A DNA stretch of 64,000 nucleotides from Sphingomonas sanxanigenens DSM 19645 = NX02 (lineage in GTDB: Bacteria > Pseudomonadota > Alphaproteobacteria > Sphingomonadales > Sphingomonadaceae): positions 2,226,520 through 2,290,519 of the forward strand of contig NZ_CP006644.1 in assembly GCF_000512205.2 (NCBI RefSeq), in the 5' to 3' direction. The notes beneath the pieces were generated by a model, which was not told where the DNA came from, made no database searches, and saw nothing but the letters and a program-made list of their open reading frames with translations. The translations under genes were made by a program, and so were the position numbers. Below are positions 38,750 to 48,022 of this stretch, in pieces. Position 1 is the first letter of the stretch. Each line of letters begins with the position of its first letter.

Positions 38750-38862
38750 CCGGATCGATGAAGGAATCGGTGTTCAACCCCGATCCCTTGACGGCGAGCC
38801 GGATCCACGAATCGCATTGGGCGGTGGGTATGCAGACGCCCGCGCGCAGGAAGGCCGGAGCG

Positions 38863-39711
38863 GTGCTGATCGCGCAGATCACCGACATCCATCTCGGGTT
38901 CGATCCCGACAATCCCGGGGAGTTCAACCGGCAGAGGCTGGATCGCACCTTCGCTGCATTGCTGGCCATGTCGCCCTTGCCCGATCTCGTTCTCGCAACG
39001 GGCGACCTCGTCGATCGCGGCGACCTGGACAGCTATCTGCGTCTGCGCGAGGCGTTCGACGCCTTTCCGATCCCGATCCTGTCCTGCCTCGGTAATCATG
39101 ACGTCCGGGAGAATTTCGGTGCCGTCTTCGGGGAGATCGCGCCGGTCGACGGTTTCTACCAGTATGAGCATGACGCCGGATCGCTGCGGCTGATCGTGAT
39201 CGATACGCTGGAAGAAGGGCGCCATGGCGGCGCATTCTGCGAAACGCGCGCCGCGTGGCTGGCGGCACGGCTGGCGGAACGTCCGGCGGATCCGGTGGCG
39301 ATCATCATGCATCATCCGCCGGTCGATGTCGGCATCGCCTGGATGGCGACGCACGAGGAAGAGCCGTGGGTGCAGCGCTTCGCCGCGGCGATCGCGGGGC
39401 AGCCGCAGGTGCGCGCGGTGATCTGCGGGCATCTGCACCGGCCGGTGACGGTCGGCTGGCGCGGCACGACGGTGTCGGTCTGCCCGTCGACTGCGCCGCA
39501 GGTCGCGCTCGACCTCGCGCCGATCGATCCGGACCGACCCGACGAGCGCCCGATGATCATCGCCGATCCGCCGGCCTATGCGCTGCACCTGTGGAATGGC
39601 GAGACGCTGGTCACCCATTACGACACGGTGGAATCGCACCCCGTGCTCGCCGAGTTCGACGCGCGCATGCAGCCGCTCGTCCGCAGCCTGCTCGCCGAAC
39701 GCCCGAGCTGA
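38863..39711 (+). CDS. cpdA: CpdA-like calcineurin-family phosphodiesterase
   Basis: 282 residues from GTG 38863, picked for the AGGAAGG eight bases upstream and the near-universal start just before LIAQITDIHLG; ATG 38830 or 38758 would add 11 or 35 residues. Metal-binding motifs in order: TDIHLG, ATGDLVDRG, CLGNHDVRE, MHHPPVD and CGHLHRP, the class III cyclic-nucleotide phosphodiesterase pattern. Length is close to E. coli CpdA (275). Position directly after a gene whose product has two cAMP-type domains suggests it removes their ligand. Confidence 0.85.
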   Translation: MLIAQITDIHLGFDPDNPGEFNRQRLDRTFAALLAMSPLPDLVLATGDLVDRGDLDSYLRLREAFDAFPIPILSCLGNHDVRENFGAVFGEIAPVDGFYQYEHDAGSLRLIVIDTLEEGRHGGAFCETRAAWLAARLAERPADPVAIIMHHPPVDVGIAWMATHEEEPWVQRFAAAIAGQPQVRAVICGHLHRPVTVGWRGTTVSVCPSTAPQVALDLAPIDPDRPDERPMIIADPPAYALHLWNGETLVTHYDTVESHPVLAEFDARMQPLVRSLLAERPS

Positions 39712-39728
39712 GCGGGCAGGCCGGGGGT

Positions 39729-40343
39729 TCAATAGCCGGTGTAGCGGCCGGGGCGGTGCCAGGCCATCAGGATGCCGCTGATCGCGGCGGCGCTGAGCAT
39801 CGACCAGATGAACGCCTCGGGCGACAGCACGGTCAGCGACGCGCCCAGGATGACGGCATCGAACAGGATCTGGGTGCGGCCCGCATTCCAGCCATGGCGT
39901 TGCTGCAGCCAAAGCCCGATCACGCCGATACCGCCGACGCCGGCGCCATGCCGCGCGACGGACAGCGTGCCCATGCCGATCACCATGCCGCCCGCGAACG
40001 CGGCGACCGGCGGCGCGATCGTGGCCAAACGGAAGACCTCCGGCGCCAGTCCGGCGGTGATGACGATCCCGAGGTTGAGCAGCACCGTTTTGATCATGAA
40101 CCGCCGCCCCATCACCCGGCCGGCGAACAGGAAGAAGGGCAGGTTGATCAGCGCGAACAGCAGGCCGACCGGCACCGGCAGTAGATAAGAGAAGAGCAGC
40201 GAGAGCCCAGCGATCCCCCCGGTCGTCAGCCCCGCGGCACGCAACAGCAACAACCCCAGGACGATCAGCACACAGCCGACGACCAACGCGTATACATCTT
40301 CGAACAGGCTATGAGGCCTGGCATCCTCGACCGACTTCTGCAT
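39729..40343 (-). CDS. YitT/DUF161 family membrane protein
   Basis: 204 residues, start at ATG 40343. Five hydrophobic segments; AGLTTGGIAGLSLL and HGAGVGGIGVIGLWLQ are the family's repeated Gly-rich motifs. Function unknown, transport proposed. Convergent with the phosphodiesterase gene. Confidence 0.8.
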   Translation of the reverse strand: MQKSVEDARPHSLFEDVYALVVGCVLIVLGLLLLRAAGLTTGGIAGLSLLFSYLLPVPVGLLFALINLPFFLFAGRVMGRRFMIKTVLLNLGIVITAGLAPEVFRLATIAPPVAAFAGGMVIGMGTLSVARHGAGVGGIGVIGLWLQQRHGWNAGRTQILFDAVILGASLTVLSPEAFIWSMLSAAAISGILMAWHRPGRYTGY

Positions 40344-40465
40344 GCGACCCCGACTGTTTAGACACCGATCAGCCAAGCTCTCCGTGTCGCGCCGTCGCCG
40401 CGCGTGCCGCCATCCTTATACGATCCGGATCGCGCTTCAACCGCGCCGCGTGCCGGATGGTCGGG

Positions 40466-40894
40466 TCATTGCCGTTCGAGCAGCACCGTCTCCCCGCCGG
40501 TGCCGGTCAGGGTCAGCGTCCCTGCTGCACCGCCCGACACCGCGAGCGGCGCGGCGAAGCGGGCCAGCAACACCGTCTCGCGCTGCATCAGCGGCGGGGG
40601 GCAGGCCATGCGCGTCGTTCCCAGCGCGCCGATCGTCAGCCGATCCCCTGCAAGCTGGAAGCTGCCGTTGAAGCGGTTGCACCCGGTGGTGCCCGATACG
40701 CGATCGCCGGCGAAGGCGATGGTTGCCGGTGCGCCTTCGAGCGGCTGGTTATCGATCGCCTTGATCGCCCAGATGCCGGTCAGCCCGGCCGCGTCGGCGG
40801 TCGGCGGCGGGGGTGGAGGGGATGTCGGCTGCGATGCCGGTGGGGCGGCGCATCCAGCGAGGATTAGCAGGATCGTCACTGAAATCGCCCGCAT
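40466..40894 (-). CDS. META-domain lipoprotein
   Basis: 142 residues after AGGAGGGG. Lipobox LILAGC at residues 9-14, then a Pro linker (PPPPPP) and a META (HslJ-like) domain with GTTGCNRFNGSF, IGALGTTRMACP and FAAPLAV. Outer-membrane or periplasmic lipoprotein; family linked to heat and novobiocin tolerance in E. coli HslJ. Confidence 0.87.
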   Translation of the reverse strand: MRAISVTILLILAGCAAPPASQPTSPPPPPPTADAAGLTGIWAIKAIDNQPLEGAPATIAFAGDRVSGTTGCNRFNGSFQLAGDRLTIGALGTTRMACPPPLMQRETVLLARFAAPLAVSGGAAGTLTLTGTGGETVLLERQ

Positions 40895-40932
40895 CGGACA
40901 CCCCTCCTGTTCCGCGATACCGTGGTAGCAGC

Positions 40933-41427
40933 TTAACTCAGGGTCACGTCGGCAACCTTGTCGCGATAATCCTGCTTCGGATCGCCAAGCCCCATTAGCA
41001 TTTTTGCGCCGGCGAACAGGCTTTTTTCGTCGAGCCATATCTGCGCATGCTCGGCATCCAGCCGGATCAGCTGCAACAACGGGTCATCCTTGCCGCCTTC
41101 GAACCATGCCGCGACGAAGGGATTCCACAGCCGATCGACCATCGCCCGATCGGGCTCGATCCGCAGATCGCCATGCACGGTGGCGAACAGATCATGCCCC
41201 TTGGCGGTAAAATGGGCAATCGCGCGATGGCTTTCACGCATCGCGCGTACCAGGCCATTGTCCCGCGTGGTGAAGAACCAGATCGGGCCGTGCGTGCCAT
41301 CGCCATCGGTCAGTCCGGTCATCGGCTGGGCATGACCATCGGCGACGCCGTCGAGCCCGAGCATCATCGTCCTATCCGATTTGAGCGCCTTCCAGAATTT
41401 GGCTTCGAGTTCCTGCGGTGCCGGCAT
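40933..41427 (-). CDS. Pyridoxamine 5'-phosphate oxidase-like protein (general stress type)
   Basis: 164 residues with the split-barrel flavin-binding fold: MMLGLDGVADGHAQPMTG, PIWFFTTRDNGLVRAM, and IRLDAEHAQIWLDE. Resembles Bacillus general stress protein 26. FMN or F420-like binding is likely, substrate unknown. Confidence 0.83.
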   Translation of the reverse strand: MPAPQELEAKFWKALKSDRTMMLGLDGVADGHAQPMTGLTDGDGTHGPIWFFTTRDNGLVRAMRESHRAIAHFTAKGHDLFATVHGDLRIEPDRAMVDRLWNPFVAAWFEGGKDDPLLQLIRLDAEHAQIWLDEKSLFAGAKMLMGLGDPKQDYRDKVADVTLS

Positions 41428-41482
41428 CCCTTGTCTCCTTGGTTGATGGCAAAGGAACGGGTGGGGCAGGGCGCAGTTCCGG

Positions 41483-43768
41483 TCAGCCCGGGATGGTGAC
41501 GAAGCTGTCCATCACCCGCTTGCGGCCCGCCGTCTCGAAATCGATCTCCAGCTTGTTGCCTTCGATCTCGACGATCGCCCCGTAGCCGAACTTCTGGTGG
41601 AACACGCGCATGCCGCATTGGAGGTCGCTGCGCCCCTTGTTGCCCAGGCTGACCGCGCTCGCACGTGCCTCGACGACACGCGCCGGCTCTCGGCTGAATG
41701 ATCCCGTCGTCGCCGCGCGCTGCCAGCCGGGGCCGCGGCCGGTGCTGCGCGCGACACTGCTGAACGGATCGGCATGTTCGGACCAGTTGGCCCGCCACAG
41801 GCTTTCGCCGCCCGACATGCTGCTTTCGGCCTGGACATGCGCCTCGGGCAGTTCGCCGACGAAGCGCGACGGAATCGAACTCGTCCACTGGCCATATATG
41901 CGACGGTTGGCGGCGTGCAGGATCGCCGCACGGCGGCGCGCGCGCGTGATCGCGACATAGGCGAGGCGGCGTTCCTCCTCGAGACTGGCAAGGCCGCCTT
42001 CGTCGAGCGCGCGCTGCGAGGGGAACACGCCTTCCTCCCACCCGGCGAGGAACACGGTGTCGAACTCCAGCCCCTTGGCGGCGTGGATCGTCATCACCGT
42101 CACCTTGGCGTCCTCGACCGCGGCGTCATTGTCCATGACGAGGCTGACATGTTCGAGGAAGGCACCGAGCGTCTCATATTCCTCCATCGCACGGATGAGT
42201 TCGTTGAGATTTTCCAGCCGGCCCGACGCCTCGACGCTCTTTTCCGCCTGCAGCACGCCGGTATAGCCCGATTCATCGAGGATCAGCCGGGCAAGCTCCG
42301 CATGCGGAAGATCGTTGGCGCGGTCCCGCCAGCGCGCGACATCGGTCACGAAATTGCCCAGTGTGCGCCGCGCCGCGGAGGTCAGTTCATCGGTATCGAG
42401 CAACCGCGCCGCGGCATGAAGCAAGGGCGCGTCGGATGCGCGGGCAAACATGTGGATCTTCGCCACGGCCTTGTCGCCGAGACCGCGCTTGGGCACGTTG
42501 ACGATGCGCTCGAACGCGAGATCGTCTGACGGCTGGTGGACGAGGCGGAGATAGGCCAGCGCATCGCGGATCTCGGCGCGCTCGTAGAAGCGGAAACCGC
42601 CGATGATGCGATAGGGCAGGCCGATCTGGATGAAGCGGTCTTCCAACTCGCGGGTCTGGAACTGCGCGCGGACGAGGATGGCGACATCGTCATAGGATCC
42701 ACCGCGCAGCCGGTGTGTCTCGATCTCGTCGCCGATGCGGCGGGCTTCCTCCGGCCCATCCCACACGCCGATCACCTGCACCTTCTCGCCGGCGTCGCGT
42801 TCGGTCCACAGCGATTTGCCGAGGCGCCCGCCATTGTTGGCGATCACCGCGGAGGCGGCGGCCAGGATGTGCGGCGTCGAGCGGTAATTCTGTTCGAGCC
42901 GTATGATCGCAGCGCCCGGGAAGTCCTTCTCGAACTTCAGGATATTCTCGACCTGGGCGCCGCGCCAGGAATAGATCGACTGGTCGTCGTCGCCGACGCA
43001 GCAGATGTTCTTGTGCGCCTGCGCGATGAGCCGCAGCCAGAGATACTGGCTCGAATTGGTATCCTGATATTCGTCGACCAGCACATATTTGAAGCGCTGC
43101 TGATACAGCTCCAGCACGTCGCGATGGCGCTTTAGGATGGTCAGCATGTGCAGCAGCAGGTCGCCGAAATCGCACGCGTTCAACGCCCGCAGCCGATCCT
43201 GATAGGCGCGATACAGATCCTGGCCGCGGCCATTGGCGAACAGCTCGCTTTCGCCCGCATCGAGGTCGGCAGGGACCAGCCCCCTGTTCTTCCAGCGATC
43301 GATCAGGCCCGCCAATTGGCGCGCCGGCCAGCGCTTCTCGTCGAGCTCGGCGGCGGCGATCAACTGCTTGAGCAGGCGCAGCTGATCGTCGGTATCGAGG
43401 ATCGTGAAATTGGCCTGCAGCCCCACCAGTTCGGCATGGCGGCGCAGCATCTTCGCGGCGATCGCGTGGAAGGTGCCCAGCCATGGCATGCCTTCCACGG
43501 CATCGCCCACCAGCCGGCCGACGCGTTCGCGCATCTCGCGCGCCGCCTTGTTGGTGAAGGTCACGGCGAGGATCTCGGACGGCCACGCACGCCGCGTCGC
43601 GATCAGATGCGCGAGCCGCGCGGTCAGCGCAGCGGTCTTGCCCGTGCCTGCCCCGGCAAGCACCAGCACCGGGCCCTCGGTGGTCAGCACCGCCTGGCGC
43701 TGGGGTTCGTTCAACCCGCGGAGATAGGGCGGGTCGGCGGGCGAAGGGGTGGGGACAGCAAGACTCAC
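41483..43768 (-). CDS. uvrD: UvrD/PcrA-type superfamily I DNA helicase
   Basis: 761 residues from GTG 43768; a TTG at 43804 is possible. Motif Q (LNEPQRQAV), Walker A (LAGAGTGKTAALT), motif II (VLVDEYQDTN), motif III (VGDDDQSIYSWRGA) and motif VI (VAITRARRRA) are all present. The C-terminal region has the RNA-polymerase-interacting-like Tudor segment (GMRVFHQKFGYGAIVEIEG) typical of PcrA/UvrD. Acts in nucleotide-excision and mismatch repair and in clearing stalled transcription. Confidence 0.94.
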   Translation of the reverse strand: MSLAVPTPSPADPPYLRGLNEPQRQAVLTTEGPVLVLAGAGTGKTAALTARLAHLIATRRAWPSEILAVTFTNKAAREMRERVGRLVGDAVEGMPWLGTFHAIAAKMLRRHAELVGLQANFTILDTDDQLRLLKQLIAAAELDEKRWPARQLAGLIDRWKNRGLVPADLDAGESELFANGRGQDLYRAYQDRLRALNACDFGDLLLHMLTILKRHRDVLELYQQRFKYVLVDEYQDTNSSQYLWLRLIAQAHKNICCVGDDDQSIYSWRGAQVENILKFEKDFPGAAIIRLEQNYRSTPHILAAASAVIANNGGRLGKSLWTERDAGEKVQVIGVWDGPEEARRIGDEIETHRLRGGSYDDVAILVRAQFQTRELEDRFIQIGLPYRIIGGFRFYERAEIRDALAYLRLVHQPSDDLAFERIVNVPKRGLGDKAVAKIHMFARASDAPLLHAAARLLDTDELTSAARRTLGNFVTDVARWRDRANDLPHAELARLILDESGYTGVLQAEKSVEASGRLENLNELIRAMEEYETLGAFLEHVSLVMDNDAAVEDAKVTVMTIHAAKGLEFDTVFLAGWEEGVFPSQRALDEGGLASLEEERRLAYVAITRARRRAAILHAANRRIYGQWTSSIPSRFVGELPEAHVQAESSMSGGESLWRANWSEHADPFSSVARSTGRGPGWQRAATTGSFSREPARVVEARASAVSLGNKGRSDLQCGMRVFHQKFGYGAIVEIEGNKLEIDFETAGRKRVMDSFVTIPG

Positions 43769-43841
43769 GCGCGAACAGGTAGGGAACGAGGCAGCCGGAG
43801 GCAAGCCGGACGCCTGCCGCCATCGTGCGCAGGGCGCGCGA

Positions 43842-44771
43842 CTATAGCGTCAGGCCCCGCGTCTCGTCCTGCCCGGTCAGGATGTTGAGCGACTGCACCG
43901 CAGCGCCGGCAGCGCCCTTGCCGAGATTGTCGAGCGCGGCGATCAGCCGCACCTGGCCGCCGTCGGGGCTGGCGAACAGGAACAGGTCGAGCCGGTCGGT
44001 GCCCGCCGCATGTTCGATGGTCAGCCCGGCTAGCGCCTCGGCCGGCATGACGCGCACGATCGGTGAGGCGACATAATGCGCCTCCAGAACCGCGCGCAGC
44101 GCGGCAGGCGTCGGTCGTCCGGGCATTGCGGCAAGCTGCAGCGGGACCTCGACGATCATGCCGCGAAGGGTGTGCACGACCGCGGGCGCGAACAGCGGCG
44201 GTACCGAAAGGCCGGCATGGCTCATCATCTCGGGCACGTGCTTGTGCGCAAGGCCCAGCGCATAGCCCCGCCACGCGGTGTCGGTGTCGCCATTCTCGAA
44301 CTCGGCGATCATCGCCTTGCCGCCGCCCGAATAGCCGGAGACGGCGTTGACGCTGATCGGCCAGTCCGCCGGGATCAGCCCCGCGGCGACCAGCGGCCGC
44401 ACCAGCCCGAGAAAACCGGTGGGGTAGCAGCCCGGATTGGCGACGCGCGTCGCCGCTGCCAGCCGCGCGCGGCCATCGGGTTCGATCTCATGGAAACCAT
44501 AGGTCCAGCCTGGCGCCACGCGGTGCGCGGTCGATGCGTCGATCACGCGCGTGCGCGAATTGTCGATCAGCGCCACCGCTTCGCGCGCGGCATCGTCCGG
44601 CAGGCACAGGATCGCGACATCGGCCTCGTTCAGCGCCTCGCGCCGGGCGGCGGCGTCCTTGCGCCGGTCCTCGGGCAGTTCGATACGGCTGATGTCGGTG
44701 CGGCCGGCGAGCCGTGCCTCGATTTCCAGCCCGGTGGTGCCCGCGCCGCCATCGATGAACAGGTTGGTCAT
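43842..44771 (-). CDS. argC: N-acetyl-gamma-glutamyl-phosphate reductase, short type
   Basis: 309 residues, the length of the AgrC type 2 family. FIDGGAGTTGLEIEARL is the NADP-binding loop, VANPGCYPTG contains the catalytic Cys and GYSGGGKAMI follows. Catalyses the third step of arginine biosynthesis. Start overlaps the stop of the NlpC/P60-like gene (ATGA). Confidence 0.94.
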   Translation of the reverse strand: MTNLFIDGGAGTTGLEIEARLAGRTDISRIELPEDRRKDAAARREALNEADVAILCLPDDAAREAVALIDNSRTRVIDASTAHRVAPGWTYGFHEIEPDGRARLAAATRVANPGCYPTGFLGLVRPLVAAGLIPADWPISVNAVSGYSGGGKAMIAEFENGDTDTAWRGYALGLAHKHVPEMMSHAGLSVPPLFAPAVVHTLRGMIVEVPLQLAAMPGRPTPAALRAVLEAHYVASPIVRVMPAEALAGLTIEHAAGTDRLDLFLFASPDGGQVRLIAALDNLGKGAAGAAVQSLNILTGQDETRGLTL

Positions 44772-45535
44772 GCGCCCAGCCTCCGGACAAGAAGATCGTC
44801 ACGCCCGAGACGGGCGAGCACATCGGCCAACGGCTCGGCGATCACCGCGCCAGCGCTTCCGCTGGCGTGGATCAGCCGCTCCGAATCGGCCATGATGCCG
44901 GCATGGCCGGCGACGAAGACAAGATCGTTACGCCCGATGGCGCCGCCAGCGTCGATGGCCGTGCCCAGCGCGTTGCGCTGCAGGTCGACGTCGCGGGGCG
45001 CGGCGATGCCGAAGGGGGCGAGCGCGATCTGGACGAGGCCGCCGACGTCGACGCCGGCGCTGCTGCGCCCGCCGGCGACGAAGGGTGTGCCGACAAGCGA
45101 GCGGGCGAGCGCGGCCGGATCGGCATGATGGCCGGCAACGGGCATGCGGACCGTCCTGTCATCCCCGATGTCGAGCCCGTCCATCGCGATATAGCCGACA
45201 TAATGGTCGTGCGAACAATAGCCCCAGGCCCAGCCGCCATCGATATCGATCGCGGCGAAATGCTCGCCCAGCAGCAATTCGGACGTCTGCCGACCGGCTG
45301 GCCCCGGCCGGTCATAAAGCGGCAGGTGGGCGACGGTGCAGACCATCGTCAGCGGACGGGCATAATGCGGCGCGAACAGGCGGCCTGCGAGGGCGATGTC
45401 GGCGATGTCGCGGCGGGCGGCATGGACGCGCGGATCGTAGCTCCAGGACGTGCCCGTGAGCGCGAAGCGCTCAGGCCGTGACGCGTTCGCGCTGGGGGAC
45501 CTTGCCGTGATCGTCGATGAGATTGCCGAAGCCTT
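44768..45535 (-). pseudogene. Degenerate NlpC/P60 (C40) peptidase-like gene
   Basis: The C-terminal part aligns by eye with sphingomonad NlpC/P60 proteins: TPFVAGGRSSAGVDVGGLVQ. The position that should be DCSGL is DVGGL, so the catalytic Cys is Val (codon at 45044-45046); the His in VAGHAGIM remains. The bacterial SH3 part is short, about 70 residues less than I expect between VGYIAMDGLD and the peptidase. No ATG or GTG precedes the conserved RFALTGTSWSYDPRVHA, and the nearest start is a TTG at 45535 deep inside the MarR gene. I read this as a decaying gene, although an inactive regulator remains possible. Confidence 0.6.
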
Positions 45536-45794
45536 CAAGAAAATCCGTTCCTTCCCGCGTGCGCGCGACGAAGATGTTGCGGCGGTCCGCTTCGTCACGC
45601 TGGCGGCGCAGATAGCCGAGCGCGCCCAGCCTGTTCAAGGCGCGCGTGACAACCGGCTTCGAAACATTCAGCCCGCGCGCGAGGCCGCGCACGGTGTGGG
45701 GCCCGGGCGTGAGATAAACGAGCAGCATCAGCGCCATCTGGCGGTTGGTAAGGTCTGGTTCACCCGAGCGGACATAGTCGACGAGAGTCTCCAT
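45471..45794 (-). CDS. MarR-like winged-helix regulator
   Basis: 107 residues after GAGGGG. Winged helix with TNRQMALMLLVYL, VRGLARGLNVSKPVVTRALNRL (recognition helix) and a basic wing RRQRDEADRRN. Short for MarR but complete for the DNA-binding core. Its last 64 bases overlap the extended frame of the NlpC-like gene. Ligand and targets unknown. Confidence 0.8.
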   Translation of the reverse strand: METLVDYVRSGEPDLTNRQMALMLLVYLTPGPHTVRGLARGLNVSKPVVTRALNRLGALGYLRRQRDEADRRNIFVARTREGTDFLEGFGNLIDDHGKVPQRERVTA

Positions 45795-45909
45795 CCATCC
45801 CCTCAGTCCTCGCTCAGGCACGTCCCGTTACTCCGACTGTTATGCGGCGTTGCAGAGAACGCGCCAACCCCGGGCTGGTTTCGTGTCCGATCCGTTTACT
45901 GTGAGACGC

Positions 45910-47313
45910 TTAGCCGGGACGCTGTGCCGGAAGGCGCTGGGAAAGCAGCCGCCACGCGGCGCGAAGCCCCAATGCTTCGCCGCCGCGCGGCCGTCCGGGC
46001 TTCGCCGCGGGGCGCCACGCAAACGTGTCGAGATGCACCCACTGCACCGTCTCCGGCACGAACCTGCGCAGGAACAGCGCCGCCGTCACCGCGCCGGCAA
46101 AGCCGCCTTCGGGCGCGTTGTTGAGGTCGGCCACGTCGGATTTGAGCAGTTCGTCATAGCCCGACCACAGGGGAAGCTGCCACAGCGGGTCGTCGACCGC
46201 GCTGCCCGCCGCGAGCAATGCCGCAGCGAGCGTGTCGTCGTTGCTGAACAGCGCGGGCAGGTCGGGGCCCAGCGCGACGCGGGCGGCGCCGGTGAGCGTC
46301 GCGAAGTCGATGATCAGTTCGGGCGTTTCCTCCACCGCGCGGGTCAGCGCGTCGGCCAGGATCAGCCGCCCTTCGGCATCGGTATTGCCGATCTCCACGC
46401 TCAATCCCTTGCGGCTGCGCAATATGTCTCCGGGCCGGAACGCGTCGGCCGCGATTGCATTTTCCACGGCGGGCACCAGCAGGTGAAGCCGGACCGGCAG
46501 GCGCGCCGCCATCACCAGCCGGGCAAGCGCGATCGCATGCGCGGCGCCGCCCATATCCTTCTTCATCAGCCGCATGCCGGAGGACGGCTTGATGTCGAGA
46601 CCGCCGCTGTCGAAGCACACGCCCTTGCCGATGATGGCGACGCGGGGATGCTCCGGCCGGCCCCAGACAAGTTCGATCATCCGCGGCGCGCGTGCGGGAT
46701 CGGCAGCGCGGCCGACGGCGTGAACCATCGGAAATTGTTCGGCCAGCATCTTGCCGCTGGTGATCGCAGCCTTGGTGCCGAAGTCGCGCGCCAGCGCCTC
46801 CACCTCGGCCTGGAGCTGCGCGGGCCCCATGTCGGCCGCCGGAGTGTTCACAAGATCGCGAACCTGCCCTACCGCGCTTGCGATCTGCACCGTCTCGCCG
46901 ATCCGCGCGGCGTCGCGAGAGAGCAGGGTGCGCGGCGCTGAGGCCGTCTCGCTGCTGCGGTAGCGATCGAAGCTGTAATGCGCGAGCAGCCAGCCCAGGG
47001 CCGCGGCGCCCGGATCGCCGCTTTCCAGCCGATAGCTTCCCTCGGGCAACTGCCCCGCCGCCTTGGCAAGGCACCATGCGCCGAGCGACTGAACATCCGC
47101 CACGCCGGCGACGACGCTCCAGTCCTCGGGGCCCGCGCCCGGCAGGATCGCCAGCGCATTGGCCTCGCCCTTGAACCTTTGCGCGGCCACGGCGGCGCGG
47201 GTGCGGGGCGGTTGCAGCCTCAGCCAGCCGTCGAATCCGGCCTTGTCGACGAGTGCGATGGAAACCGCGGATTGCCCGCGATCGGGCTGGAGCGAAGCGG
47301 AAAAGTCGGTCAT
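45910..47313 (-). CDS. M17 leucyl-aminopeptidase family protein
   Basis: 467 residues. The dinuclear metal site is visible: GKGVCFDSGGLDIKPS, MKKDMGGAAHA and NTDAEGRLILADAL with the conserved Arg, and TLTGAARVALG. N-terminal domain is shorter than PepA and more diverged. Releases N-terminal residues from peptides. Often found next to a C40 peptidase gene in sphingomonads, as here. Confidence 0.92.
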   Translation of the reverse strand: MTDFSASLQPDRGQSAVSIALVDKAGFDGWLRLQPPRTRAAVAAQRFKGEANALAILPGAGPEDWSVVAGVADVQSLGAWCLAKAAGQLPEGSYRLESGDPGAAALGWLLAHYSFDRYRSSETASAPRTLLSRDAARIGETVQIASAVGQVRDLVNTPAADMGPAQLQAEVEALARDFGTKAAITSGKMLAEQFPMVHAVGRAADPARAPRMIELVWGRPEHPRVAIIGKGVCFDSGGLDIKPSSGMRLMKKDMGGAAHAIALARLVMAARLPVRLHLLVPAVENAIAADAFRPGDILRSRKGLSVEIGNTDAEGRLILADALTRAVEETPELIIDFATLTGAARVALGPDLPALFSNDDTLAAALLAAGSAVDDPLWQLPLWSGYDELLKSDVADLNNAPEGGFAGAVTAALFLRRFVPETVQWVHLDTFAWRPAAKPGRPRGGEALGLRAAWRLLSQRLPAQRPG

Positions 47314-47381
47314 GCTCTCTGTTACGGTCTGTTCGCGCCGGGTGGAAGCGCCGGGATGCATGCTGCGGGAAGGGGAAGGTG

Positions 47382-47966
47382 ATGCGGCAACTGGGCAGAT
47401 GGCTGCTGATCGCATCGATCGCGCTCGCGCTGGGCGGATGCTCGCTGCGCGGGATGATCGATCGGCTCGTCTCCGATGAGGATCGCGCCCTCGCAATGGG
47501 CGTGATCGAGGACATCCGCACGCGCGACGCGACCGCGTTCGACGAGATCCTGGCGCCGGAGATCAAGGCGGACAGCCTGCCGCAACTGGCCACCGCCGCC
47601 AGCCATTTCCCGGCAAGCCCGGGCAAGACCGAGTTCATCGCTTACTCGACCAACAGTAATTACCAGAATGGCAGGAGCAGCAGCAGCAAGTCCTTCACGC
47701 TCGTCACCACCGACGAGAAGACCTGGACGACGACGAAGCTCGAATTCCGGTCGGACGGCGGACCCCAGCGGTTGACCGGCTGGAACGTCGAAGGTTCCCG
47801 GACCAAGCCCGCGGATCTCGACGCGCTGGACACGGTGGACAAGGTGTTGCCCATCGTCGGGATGATCATGCTGGTCTTCGCGATCGGGCTGATCGCGCTG
47901 ATCGTGATCCTGGTGCGGCGGTCGCAGCGGCGCGACCGCGAACTCGGCATTCGCCCGCCGCGTTGA
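47382..47966 (+). CDS. Lipoprotein with C-terminal membrane helix
   Basis: 194 residues after AGGGGAAGG. Signal peptide with lipobox LALGGC (Cys near 20). A soluble domain of about 125 residues and a second hydrophobic helix (about 155-180, GMIMLVFAIGLIALIVILV) with a basic tail RRSQRRDRE follow. The resulting topology, lipidated at one end and membrane-spanning at the other, is unusual. Function not recognised. Confidence 0.75.
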   Translation: MRQLGRWLLIASIALALGGCSLRGMIDRLVSDEDRALAMGVIEDIRTRDATAFDEILAPEIKADSLPQLATAASHFPASPGKTEFIAYSTNSNYQNGRSSSSKSFTLVTTDEKTWTTTKLEFRSDGGPQRLTGWNVEGSRTKPADLDALDTVDKVLPIVGMIMLVFAIGLIALIVILVRRSQRRDRELGIRPPR

Positions 47967-48022
47967 GCGCGGCGGCATCGGCCATCGTCCGTCGCGTGAG
48001 CGCGGTGGCATCGGCCATCGCG
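47962..48022. repeat. Imperfect direct repeat between convergent genes
   Basis: Two copies of GAGCGCGGYGGCATCGGCCA, 32 bases apart, just after the lipoprotein stop and up to the end of rimO. Confidence 0.6.

Noticed and set aside
47962-48022. Direct repeat as a mobile-element footprint
   Set aside because: Two copies of about 20-25 bases between convergent genes are more simply a local duplication.
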